Positions 47,216 through 58,361 of a stretch of 64,000 nt of DNA are shown here, in pieces. Origin of the DNA: Macrostomum hystrix (lineage: Eukaryota; Platyhelminthes; Macrostomidae); NCBI GenBank assembly GCA_950097015.1, contig CATNEN010000014.1, forward strand, positions 2,294,001-2,358,000. Direction: 5' to 3'. Within the stretch, counting starts at the first letter, position 1. Every line of letters starts with the position of its first letter. The position numbers and the translations under genes were made by a program. Below the pieces are notes generated by a model, which did no database searches, was not told the DNA's origin, and saw only the letters and a list, made by a program, of their open reading frames with translations.

Positions 47216-50200
47216 AAGAAGATACGGTGGATGCGTCAAAGTTGGCGGCAGCTCCGCCAGGCCGAAGAGGTCCAGGTTTTCCGAGGACTCTGTGATGGCT
47301 GTACACTTTGACGACCGGGGATCTTTCTGGAAAACCATCGCCTGTCAATTTTGATGGACATTGTTGTTTTGGAAGATGCTGTGAAGCTGAATAGTAAACA
47401 TAGTCCCACATTAAATATGGGACTATGGGACTTCCTGGTTCATGGGACCGAACAGCTATACAATCACATTTGAGTCGCTTTTGAGTCCGCTCACCCCGTT
47501 GTAGCTGTGCTTTATGGATCTCGGCACCTGCGGCAGATCTTCAGCATTGACGGCGGCCTCCTCATCGGCCTCCTCCTCTCTAGTGTCTTCGCTTGCGAAT
47601 CTCCTGGCCAGTGCCGCCAGCAGGCAGCAGCAGATGACAAAAGTGCACATGGCGTTCCAGATGTCTATGGCATTCAGGTGCTGCCCTGCTGGCGACCAGT
47701 TAAATATGAGGATATGCAGCAGGGCCAGGTTGATAAACAGTCTGGTGGTGCGGTCGAAGAAGTACACGGTTGTCAGGGACAACAGCACCATGATGAACGA
47801 CAGGCCGTACTGTCGCACAGCTGGCAGCATCTCCTCCAGGCTGCTGCGGATGCAGATCCGGGTCCAGAACTGGAACTTGCGGCCTGCGGGCAGTGAGAAA
47901 AGTGGACGCTGAGTCACTGCCTACCAAACACCTGGGCTCTAGCTACCCAACACCTGGGCTCTAGCTACCCAACACCTGAGCTCTAGCTACCCAACACCTG
48001 GGCTCTAGCTACCCAACACCTGAGCTCTAGCTACCCAACACCTGAGCTCTAGATACCCAACACCTGAGCTCTAGCTACCCAACACCTGAGCTCTAGCTAC
48101 CCAACACCTGAGCTCTAGATACCCAACACCTGAGCTCTAGCTACCCAACACCTGAGCTCTAGATACCCAACACCTGAGCTCTAGCTACCCAACACCTGAG
48201 CTCTAGCTACCCAACACCTGAGCTCTAGCTACCCAACACCTGAGCTCTAGCTACCCAACACCTGAGCTCTAGCTACCCAACACCTGAGCTCTAGATACCC
48301 AACACCTGAGCTCTAGCTACCCAACACCTGAGCTCTAGCTTATGTCTAAAGCTACCTCAAACCTGATCTTTATCTGCTCAGTGCCTAGTAATCTTACTAT
48401 TATAAGTTTGTTTAATAGTTTTTGTATTGCACACTCACCATTGTCAGAAAATGGTTTCGACAGGCGATAGACAAACGAGTGGCGCTGACTTTCAACCCGC
48501 GTGCAGTTCATTTGGTGCTGCCTGCCCAGTGTCATGTGAACTGAACGCTGGTTCTCAGGATTGGCTACAATGGGTCGAAATTGAATAGTTTAGCAGTAGA
48601 AATACCCCCCTATTCCCCATAAGGAAAGACTGCCTACTTCCCGATAACTAAAATTCAGTAACAATAATGGCCGACATGGTTACATGAAGTAGTTTTGTGA
48701 GAAGATAAATAAACTAGAAGATATTGCTGATTTTTGCCGACGAGAATCATTGAACATCTTGCAAAAATGTATACAGCAAAAAAATATTTTTATTTTACTA
48801 AATTCGAAAAAAAGATGCTTTCAATTTCAGCCCCTAAAGATCTGGGTCTAATCGATAAACTGACCTTCTTCGAAGATCAGAACGCAGAGAATATCTCCGA
48901 ACGGATGCTGTATGGATGGGCCGTCGCATCTTACGTTCGCCCTGTGCCTGTCAGTTTGTGAGGCGGAATAAGTTTGGGAATTGTAGAATCTAACAAATTG
49001 TGTCATTGAGTCAAACATTAAACCACGAAACTGAGCCAAACAATACAACAAAGACCTCGATCATTAAGCCAAAAAATACAACAAAGACCTCGATCATTAA
49101 GCCAAACAATACAACAAAGACCTCGATCATTAACTTGTACGAGCAGTTCGTAGTTCGTACAATGCACTGATGGAGGTCTTTGTTGTATTGTTTGGTGTGA
49201 AAATATCATGCTTTGAACTGTGTTTTAAGCGTCTCAAAAAGGACTCAGTTGTCACTCACCAAACCTTGAACACAACGGCCCTACTGCCGGCACCCAGACC
49301 GGAGAGGCGCAGGTACAGTGAGCTCTGATCCTCAGTCACAGACTGCGCATTCACAAACACGAACTGCGGTGTCCAGAGCTTCTCTCTGTTCAGCGGAATC
49401 GCCTCCATGGTGTCCACCAGCATGTCAAGAAATTTGTGACGCCAACGGAGATCCAGTGTGAAGGCAATGTCCAAGTGCTGCGAGATTCGGTTCACAGATT
49501 TCTAACAAGTGAGATCTTTCATTAAAGCCTACGTGAAACTTATAAATGTCACGCGGAACGTAAGTTAATTTTGATGCCAAATGGGAATGTCAACTGACAA
49601 ACAGACAATGCGGAGAAATATTTCTCAATACGCACGTGATTGGCCAATTTGAGGATGCTGCCAATGTTGAGCGATACGTTTAGCGCTCCGGTTCCGTCCC
49701 CGCCCGGTCCGATCTCCGGGACGTCCATGTTCATGTAGAGTGCCCTGATGTGCTCCTTGATCGACTCTGTGTTGGCGGCTCTAGGGATGCATTGTGGCGA
49801 GGTTGGCACTGTGACCATTATTATATTTCTTACTTAATCAATAGATATACAAAGCCAGTTATTTTTGCTGTGACTGCGGCGAGCCAATTCAATGGCATCG
49901 CTGACACATTGATGCGATTCAATCAGAAGATTGTTATGACCCTTATCAATCATGATCCCAGTACATCAGCAGCATCAGCTGATAATGATAAGCGTCTACA
50001 ACAAGCCTGTCACGCGGATAAGGCATCCAGCTGATGGATTGTAAATTCATCCATCCTAGTTCGCTTGCAATCTAGGGGAACATGCTGATTCGAGAAATCA
50101 ATTTCTACCAGCAAAGTGAGTTTTTCCTGAAAGTTTATTGCTTAGTGGAATTCGTCAAACTGATTTCGAACTAAGCATCAGCTTGCTAGTAAAAATTGAG

Positions 50201-50492
50201 GCCGACATTATCAAATGAACAAAAGTTGATCAAGTAGATTAGAAAAATCTTTTTTTGCAGCTATTGAAACATGTTTAGCTGTCAGAAAAATAAAATATAT
50301 TCGATTCAGTCAACAGAGAATGGTATGTAGTTTTTCTATTGTCTATGATCTGTGATTAGCTTATAGCCAATGGTACATGGTTCATGGTGTAGATAAGCTT
50401 GCAACTTACTTGGCATAGTCGGTCTGACCGCACACCATCTGTAGCAAGGTAGCCAATGCTATCGCGAGGTACATTGGCCACGATATTGCCAT
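46964..50492 (-). CDS. Cys-loop (pentameric ligand-gated) ion channel subunit, 7 exons, 481 aa
   Basis: Exons on the complement strand: 50410-50492, 49636-49780, 49260-49501, 48865-48947, 48439-48564, 47495-47883, 46964-47341; GT-AG, all phases agree (1446 nt). Exon 1 encodes a signal peptide (MAISWPMYLAIALATLLQMV, Cys-Gly). The ligand-binding domain has LDIAFTLDLRWRHKFLD and LWTPQFVFVN, the usual W-x-P-x-x-x-x-x-N. The Cys-loop is C164 to C178 with HPFGDILC, spacing 13 as in the family. M1 (about 246-269) begins at MLPAVRQYG, and M2 (about 271-289) is RTTRLFINLALLHILIFNW. The M2-M3 loop leads into AIDIW and M3 (TFVICCCLLAALA), as in anion-type receptors. A loop with 13 Gln follows, then M4 (SLLAMIVLPVWWTLFVITFWA). 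There is no vicinal Cys pair in loop C, so it is not a classical nicotinic alpha. The charge and polar residues in M2 are unusual. Confidence 0.87.
47173..47215 (-). repeat. Coding CAG/CTG tract (13 Gln)
   Basis: CTG repeats on the plus strand encode a run of 13 glutamines in the M3-M4 cytoplasmic loop of the Cys-loop receptor, followed by an Arg-rich stretch. Such tracts are prone to length variation. Confidence 0.9.
47925..48340. repeat. 22-bp minisatellite
   Basis: About 19 copies of a unit containing CTACCCAACACCTGAGCTCT. It fills most of intron 5 of the Cys-loop receptor and starts about 40 bp from exon 6. GAGCTC, a 6-bp palindrome, is in most copies. Confidence 0.96.
49030..49195. repeat. 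Triplicated unit with an inverted copy: hairpin in receptor intron 3
   Basis: A unit holding AATACAACAAAGACCTCGAT is repeated three times between 49030 and 49130. The arm at 49102-49124 is a perfect 23-base inverted match to 49173-49195. Between them, TTGTACGA (49135) pairs with TCGTACAA (49155). The predicted fold is a 94-base hairpin on either strand. Confidence 0.85.
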
Positions 50493-52175
<1,683 letters not shown>

Positions 52176-53339
52176 AGGATGGAGAGAAAGAAATATCGAG
52201 AGACATTTATTAACGTTTTTACTGCACTCTTCCTATGCTACTAGTTAGTAGAGCTGGTTGATCTTTATCACTCTGATAAAAATTATATTGCTTTATTAGC
52301 AAATCAAGAACTAATGCAATTTCGCAACGGATTTGAAATCATTTGATAAACTAACTGGCCTGGAGTGAAAGCTAGAAGTCACTTCCAAACTCATGCACAT
52401 CACGAACAGCCGAGACCAAATGACACGATCTCATGGTTCTAGTCATGGGATGACCGAGTCTCCGGCCTCAGGTCCGTGATGCGATACTTTTCATTCGAAT
52501 ATCGAGTTTCCATTTTTAGTTGTGACAGTCCATTCTGAAGGCCCCTTCGCAATAAAAAACTAGGAAGACAGGAATTTCCTTTCTTCTAGACAGAATATCT
52601 GTTTTAATTGAGATTGACATCAGGTCCAGGAAGAAGTGTTTTCACATTTCAAGAATGAAATTTAATCTAGTCTGATCTCTCAATTCCGTGAAAAGGGGCG
52701 CGAAAATATGTAATACAGGAACGATGGACAGATAAGAATAAAAGTACAACGTACAAAGGCAGAACTTTTTTTTGAAAAAAGTAGAGAATCGATACGATCT
52801 TCCGCGAATCGCTGATTGGTCAGCGCGAGAAGTTTAGTGTGGTGTGAGGTTGCATAAACCCACCCCACCTCCCTGGCCGACCAATCAGCGATCGCTCACT
52901 GCGGCCAATATAATTTTCCTTCAGCATTTATTCCTTACATTTCAGGCCTCTATTCTGATCTTCTTTGTCGTAGCGGTTGAAAATGAAACCTGATTCTGAA
53001 TCAGCCTATAAGCCGACTTATTTTTAGCACAACAAACAAGAGATTAGTCCTCAAACTCTGTCTGCGTGTCAATCCCTGAAATGTCATCGCAGTTCAAGCA
53101 TTGAAACATGAGACACGTGCAGGCACAGTGGCCAGTGTCATTTGACTGCTGATTCTGTTATCTTTTTGATTGACAATTGACATATCGATGAGATGTGCTT
53201 AGCAGTTTTGTTGTCTGGAACAGATAAAGATCTCTTTGGAGCAATTCCCAATGCGCCTAGTTTGTGGCTAAAAATATCTTGTCACTATTTATAGCGCGTA
53301 AACGAATACTGGAAATTGCTGATGGATATTTACATGCCG
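52176..53339. other. Spacer with inverted CCAAT pair
   Basis: AATCGCTGATTGGTCAGCG near 52807 is mirrored by GGCCGACCAATCAGCGATCG near 52874. CTATTTATAG (MEF2-type) lies near 53286. No gene is recognised on either side. Confidence 0.4.
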
Positions 53340-53665
53340 CTTCCAAAGGACAGCTGTTCAGTCCGTGGACTGGGCGAGGCACCTGTCTTAGCTAATGTCA
53401 GAAAGCTACACACGCACACAGAGACTGTACGCAGGCACACTGTCACACAGGTGTGTAACATCTGATCTGACTCTCTCATCGCCAGGCAGTGTACACTTTC
53501 ACTGTGCCTTGAAGGATGGCCCTCAAGGGCGTAAATTGCACGACAAGCCCCCAAGCCTTCTCTCCGCGGCTGCGCCCCAAATGAATGTGGCCTCGCCGCG
53601 GAATCGAGCTCAGGGACCTTGGTGCGAGAGCCAAACCGCTCTGCCACTCACCCCATTGTCTAGAG
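53340..53665 (-). mobile_element. tRNA-derived SINE, copy 3, with tail module
   Basis: In reverse: tRNA-like head (GAGTGGCAGAGCGGTTTGG, CTCGCACCAAGG, GAGCTCGATTCC), then the body (GGCTTGTCGTGCAATTTACG, GAGGGCCATCC), then GTGTGTAGC and a tail with ACATTAGCTAAGAC and CAGTCCACGGACTGAACAGC. This copy seems the most complete, because the tail module is also found alone at 43530-43590. Confidence 0.85.
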
Positions 53666-53893
53666 CCTTTGTGTTCGTTGTCTATGGTGAAAACTGTCCG
53701 CAAACTCTAAAAGCAACTTTATCGAAAAAAGTCAGTGGCTTTAAAGAAACAAAAAATTAAATTCACCAGTTAAATGTCCCCTGACTCTTTAGTGGCTGAA
53801 TCTTTGTGGTTGAAAAGGACTCAAGAACTCCAGAGCTTCAGCACAAGTAGCAAAAACACTAATTAGCAAAGGTTGTGCAGTATCAACAGCTGT

Positions 53894-53936
<43 letters not shown>

Positions 53937-54156
53937 GCAGTCATAAACAAGCTTGCATGACTGAACTCAAAGGTCTCACCAGGCCAAGCCGCATTCGGTG
54001 AGTTAATTAAGCTCGATTTCTATACCCAGAACTGGCTCAACGTTAACGAAGGCCCAGCATTATCGATCGAATTTGAGGAAAAGTTCCACGTTGCCTTCCC
54101 TGGATCATAAATCATAGAAATGCAGCAGTCCACTTCTATCTGCTACTGAAAATACG
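53666..54156. other. Spacer
   Basis: Contains a non-coding CAG tract (53892-53939). No gene is called. Confidence 0.4.
53892..53939. repeat. CAG microsatellite, non-coding
   Basis: About 15 CAG triplets with one CGG interruption. The surrounding sequence shows no coding frame. Confidence 0.95.
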
Positions 54157-54416
54157 AATAGACTGTGGGATAGAGGCAGATATAGACTGTGGGATAGAGG
54201 CAGATATAGACTGTGGGATAGAGGCATATATAGACTATGGGATAGAGGCAGATATAGACTGTGGGATAGAGGCGGATATAGACTATGGGATAGAGGCAGA
54301 TATAGACACTGGGATAGAGGCGGATATAGACTATTGGATAGAGGCAGATATAGACACTGGGATAGAGGCGGATATAGACACTGGGATAGAGGCGGATATA
54401 GACTATGGGATAGAGG
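54157..54416. repeat. 24-bp minisatellite
   Basis: About 11 copies of a unit containing GACTGTGGGATAGAGGCAGA with TATATA and GACACTGG variants. The minus-strand Tyr/Pro/Leu-rich frame is an artefact. Confidence 0.95.
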
Positions 54417-54950
54417 CGAATCGACAGTAAATCTCTAAGCAGGTCAGTTAATGGCTCGTTCGCGTATAGCAGTGGCTTTGAAATTTCCCTCAGAGCTGCA
54501 ATTATCCACTCACTGTTCATTCTGAAGGCTTTTTTAGTTTCAAGAACGAACCCGCTACAGTAAAAGTGCACGCAGCCCTGCGGCCTGCATTAAAAAAACC
54601 TTTACCTAAATCATTACAAATCTTAAGCAAAAAGCATTTTTACACGCGTAAGTTCTGTGTAATTTTTACATAAGACGAAATATAAATTTACAATTTGCAA
54701 GGCGCTTAACAGCAACAGGAAAGTATTTTTGTCAGCTATGAAATACAAAAGGCTATCGAGAAGGCAGTAAATTATTATTAAGGTGCACAGTGTGAGACCC
54801 TCATAGCTGAGCTGTCTGAAGTATTCTCTGCTTGCATGGGCCCATTCCCATTGTTGCTAGTTTGATCGGAATGTTTGAACCACTCAAGAAATTTCGACCT
54901 CATGGAGTGTACAGATGGAATGTGATGCACTCTCTGATTCTCTCTTATCC
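54417..54950. other. Spacer
   Basis: AT-rich, no supported feature. Confidence 0.4.
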
Positions 54951-54952
54951 TC

Positions 54953-55275
54953 TACCGTATCTACTCCCATCCTCTCCCGTGTCTACTCCCATCCTCTCCC
55001 GTGTCTACTCCCATCCTCTCCCGTGTCTACTCCCATCCTCTCCCGTGTCTACTCCCATCCTCTCCCGTGTCTACTCCCATCCTCTCCCGTGTCTACTCCC
55101 ATCCTCTCCCGTGTCTACTCCCATCCTCTCCCGTGTCTACTCCCATCCTCTCCCGTGTCTACTCCCATCCTCTCCCGTGTCTACTCCCATCCTCTCCCGT
55201 GTCTACTCCCATCCTCTCCCGTGTCTACTCCCATACTCTCCCGTGTCTACTCCCATCCTCTCCCGTGTCTACTCT
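54953..55275. repeat. 22-bp minisatellite
   Basis: About 15 nearly perfect copies of a unit containing CCTCTCCCGTGTCTACTCCC. As 22 is not a multiple of three, three units make one 66-bp peptide repeat (LPCLLPSSPVSTPILSRVYS type), which explains the open frames. It ends about 110 bp from the stop codon of the next gene. Confidence 0.96.
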
Positions 55276-55388
55276 CTCAGTATAGAGGTAAGTCGGCCCG
55301 AATCTCCTCATGATTCGAGTTCCTTTCACTCGGCAGTCGGGAAGGCATGAAAGACGCAGCTAATGCAGGTGCTGAATTAGTGCGCCAG

Positions 55389-56396
55389 TCAGCAGGTCTC
55401 CGACTCCAGACCGCTTCCTCGGCTGCCCACCTGCGGCTCCTTGGCATTCTCCCTGCGCTGCTTTTTACGCTTTTTCCGGCCATCTTTTCGTTTAGCAGGT
55501 CGCTCGTCTGACGCAAACGTCGAGGACGTCGCCGCTGCATCAATCGTCCGCGACCGTCGGAGCAGCTCCTCGGCGCTGATCTGCATCTGCTCCACCTCGG
55601 ACACCACACTCACCTCTGCCGCGGGGGCCGCCGCTGTCGGAGCTTCGCCCGAAGTCAAGCTGCCATCGGCCTCGATGATGAACACGGAGTCGTTGTCGCC
55701 GCTGGCCTCAGTTGACGGCCTTCGTGAAGTCTGCGTGTCGCCAGTGGGAGAAGTGTCGTCCGAATCGCTAAAGCGGACGTGATTCCTCTGGTGCTGATGG
55801 TGCTGATGCTTGTGCTGCGCAATGTCTCCCGAGCATCCAGACAGTGGCGACTCACTGCCGGCCGTGGACACCTTGAGCGAGGATTTTCGCGGGCGGGACA
55901 GATGCAGCCGCAGAATGGCCGCCTCGATGCTCTGGTCGAGCCGCTCCTCGGACCGGCTGCGCGTCACCATGATCCTCACCCGGCCGCCGCCGTTGCGGCT
56001 TCGATCACCGTCGCCGGCGATGCCGTTCTCGGCCAAGTCGCCGACTCGCACGGTTGACTTTCTTAGAAACAGTCTCCGCAGGCAGCAGCCGCCGTTGTCA
56101 TCGCCGCTGGTGTCTCCGAGACGCTGACGACTCCGGCACCGAGTGCTGATCAGCAAGCTCGCCGCAGTGCCGCACATCAGGCAGCCGGCGGTTGTCAGGG
56201 CGACGCCGACGCCGATCTCGGGCGTTGAACACCGCGAAGATCCGAGGACCCACAGAGAGGCGCCAGCAGCTGCGGCTAGCAGAGACGCGGCAAGCAGGGC
56301 TGCCAGGCAAGCATCTCGATTCCCTCGGCTGCTGACATTCTCGTCGGCTTCAGGACAGCAACAGCAGCAGCAGCTTGCCGATGCCGGCAACGACAT
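55389..56396 (-). CDS. Unknown two-helix membrane protein, intronless, 335 aa
   Basis: The start is the first ATG of the frame (MSLPASAS). A Cys-rich patch (SCCCCCCPEADEN) near residues 8-14 looks palmitoylatable. Two hydrophobic helices follow: about 30-52 (LAALLAASLLAAAAGASLWVL) and about 60-83 (IGVGVALTTAGCLMCGTAAS). A polar cytoplasmic-type tail of about 250 residues comes next, with Arg/Ser-rich segments, a His/Gln-rich patch (HKHQHHQHQRNHVRFSDSDD), acidic stretches and a basic end (KRKDGRKKRKKQRRENAK). Strong third-position G/C bias across the frame and a TATA/CCAAT promoter support a real gene. I do not recognise the family. Other possibility: the last exon of a longer gene. Confidence 0.6.
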   Translation of the reverse strand: MSLPASASCCCCCCPEADENVSSRGNRDACLAALLAASLLAAAAGASLWVLGSSRCSTPEIGVGVALTTAGCLMCGTAASLLISTRCRSRQRLGDTSGDDNGGCCLRRLFLRKSTVRVGDLAENGIAGDGDRSRNGGGRVRIMVTRSRSEERLDQSIEAAILRLHLSRPRKSSLKVSTAGSESPLSGCSGDIAQHKHQHHQHQRNHVRFSDSDDTSPTGDTQTSRRPSTEASGDNDSVFIIEADGSLTSGEAPTAAAPAAEVSVVSEVEQMQISAEELLRRSRTIDAAATSSTFASDERPAKRKDGRKKRKKQRRENAKEPQVGSRGSGLESETC

Positions 56397-56498
56397 GCAA
56401 TTTGGCTGACAAGCGGGCAGCCAGGCAGTTTTTGTGCTCAATAACTTAGTTCTGAGCTGGCAGAAGTATTCCACTGGGCCGTGCAGGAGATGGGAGGC

Positions 56499-56577
56499 AT
56501 TTATACGGATTCGCTGCACATGCAACGCCCCGTGTCTCTAGTTGTGCTGCCTCTCCGTCTGCCCGCATTCTGATTGG
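56499..56577 (-). promoter_or_regulatory. TATA and CCAAT boxes of the two-helix protein gene
   Basis: On the minus strand TATAAAT lies at 56499-56505, about 100 bases before the ATG at 56396, and GGCCAATCAGAA lies near 56568-56579, about 70 bases further upstream. This is a standard core-promoter arrangement. Confidence 0.6.
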
Positions 56578-56599
56578 CCAGCAAGGCATTCTAATCAGT

Positions 56600-57159
56600 T
56601 GGAGGGGGGCGTGGCAGCTGAGCATGAGTGCGAGCCGCACAGCAACTCGAGGTCGCTCAATTTGGCCAGGGGACGCATCGGACTGATTTGGGGTGGGTGA
56701 CTGGTGGTCGCAATCCCCTCAGGGGAGGCTGTAGGGAGCCTTTGGGAAGAGGGGAGAGAGGAGGAAAGCTAAAAATATCCCAATCATGTGAGCTGGCACA
56801 GGAGAGACAGTAATAGATGCAAAAGTGAGTCTGAGTTGCTTCTGAGGCTGAGAAGCTGAGAATTGTTGTTGACCGTTTTTCAGCTCGGCTTTTCCTGGCT
56901 TTAATTGCTCTCAATGAGGCAGGAAAGTCCTGCTTGTGCCGCTTTGCCCAGGAAATCCGCTATTCAGAAACTGCCGCTTCCTTTTACTTCTTTTACTCGA
57001 TGCAACCAATGGGATTGTCGCTTGGCCGCTTGTGCACTAAATAATTGGGATATTGTTGGGGAAAACCCTGTGCCCTGAGTATCTCCGCCCCTTTTATTGC
57101 TCAATTTCTTAGATTTTTTTTCTAATTAATTGATAAACCCATCAAAGAACGTCTATGTC
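56600..57159. other. Spacer
   Basis: No coding support. CTAAAAATAT near 56769 is a near match to a MEF2 site. Confidence 0.35.
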
Positions 57160-57300
57160 TTAGCCATACACATGAAACCATCTGTGATTGGACACCCTGT
57201 CTTAGCCATAGACATGAAACCATCTGTGATTGGACACCCTGTCTTAGCCATACACATGAAACCATCTGTGATTGGACACCCTGTCTTAGCCATAGACATG
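57160..57300. repeat. 42-bp short array
   Basis: About 3.3 copies of a unit containing ATGAAACCATCTGTGATTGG then ACACCCTGTCTTAGCCATA, with CATACAC/CATAGAC alternating. Confidence 0.93.
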
Positions 57301-58361
57301 AAACATGAAACAGTAGACACATTGGACACAGTGATATATAGTACAAAATAGGCTTACAGAAGGACAGCTTGCATACTCTGTCCGAGTTGGAGTATTGTAG
57401 CATGTCGCATAATCTGAGTAGGAAGGCTCAACCAGACTCAAAGATTTCAGATCGATAAGGCTGAGAAGAAAGAAATTTGATCTACAAAAGGCGGATGAAA
57501 CGAAAGTAGACAGCAGAGCACAGAGCAAATAGTGAGTGATCTTCAATAAAGTGCAACAAGTTAAAAATGGGAAACAGCTTGGGCCGCGGTTCGTTAGCTG
57601 CCTGTGCAAAAGTACTAAAATAACCTTGCTTTTCGGTCAGTGAGTTGAGACTGCTCTGGTTGGACTCGAGCCTAGCCCTGTCTCATTAGGACCCGCCGTG
57701 AGCATGAGAGGAAGCAATACGTGAGTTGGGGTGCGTGAATTCGCCTGTGTGAGTTTTTGCGCCCAGTGCGATTCGTCAGTAGAGCACATTTGATTTGAGC
57801 AGTGGTGCTCAACTATAATTAGCCAGCTGGTGTGAGACATTGCCGCGTGTTTTCTTTAACGAAGGAATTTTGATTCGGCTGCCCTGGGGACTGCCCGCGG
57901 GCAAGACACAAATGTACTTTTGTGAATCACAATCTGCGCTTCAGTCAGCAGTAAATTGGCTCCTCGCAGGTTAAAGCTTATAGGACTTCAGCCTGAAAAT
58001 TATTGAAGGTCATGACGACGGTTACGATTTTTTCTGTCGATTGATTATTTACTAATTAATTTCTTTTCAATGGTCAGTCTGCGTCTTTTGACGGGGGTGC
58101 ATCAGTTTCTCGGGATGTTTTGTGGCTCACTGCAATGCCCAGCAAATCGATGGACTCTGGGCCTGACCTAAATTTGAGTCGCCTGTCGCGCTCAGCTCAG
58201 CTATCGACTGGCGTAATCACATGGTTGCCATGGTAACACTGCGCTTACCTGTTGATAGAAATGTTAGATGCTCACCATCGATTCAGGCCGAGTTATTTTG
58301 CATTCGATCTAGAAAGACTCACCTGGAGATTGAACAGCCAAAAACTCATGAACATCTACAA
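57301..58361. other. Spacer
   Basis: Mixed composition. No exon, repeat or RNA gene is recognised. Confidence 0.4.

Noticed and set aside
54832..55350. 172-codon plus-strand frame rich in Leu, Pro, Ser
   Set aside because: Translation of the 22-bp minisatellite; short unrelated flanks.
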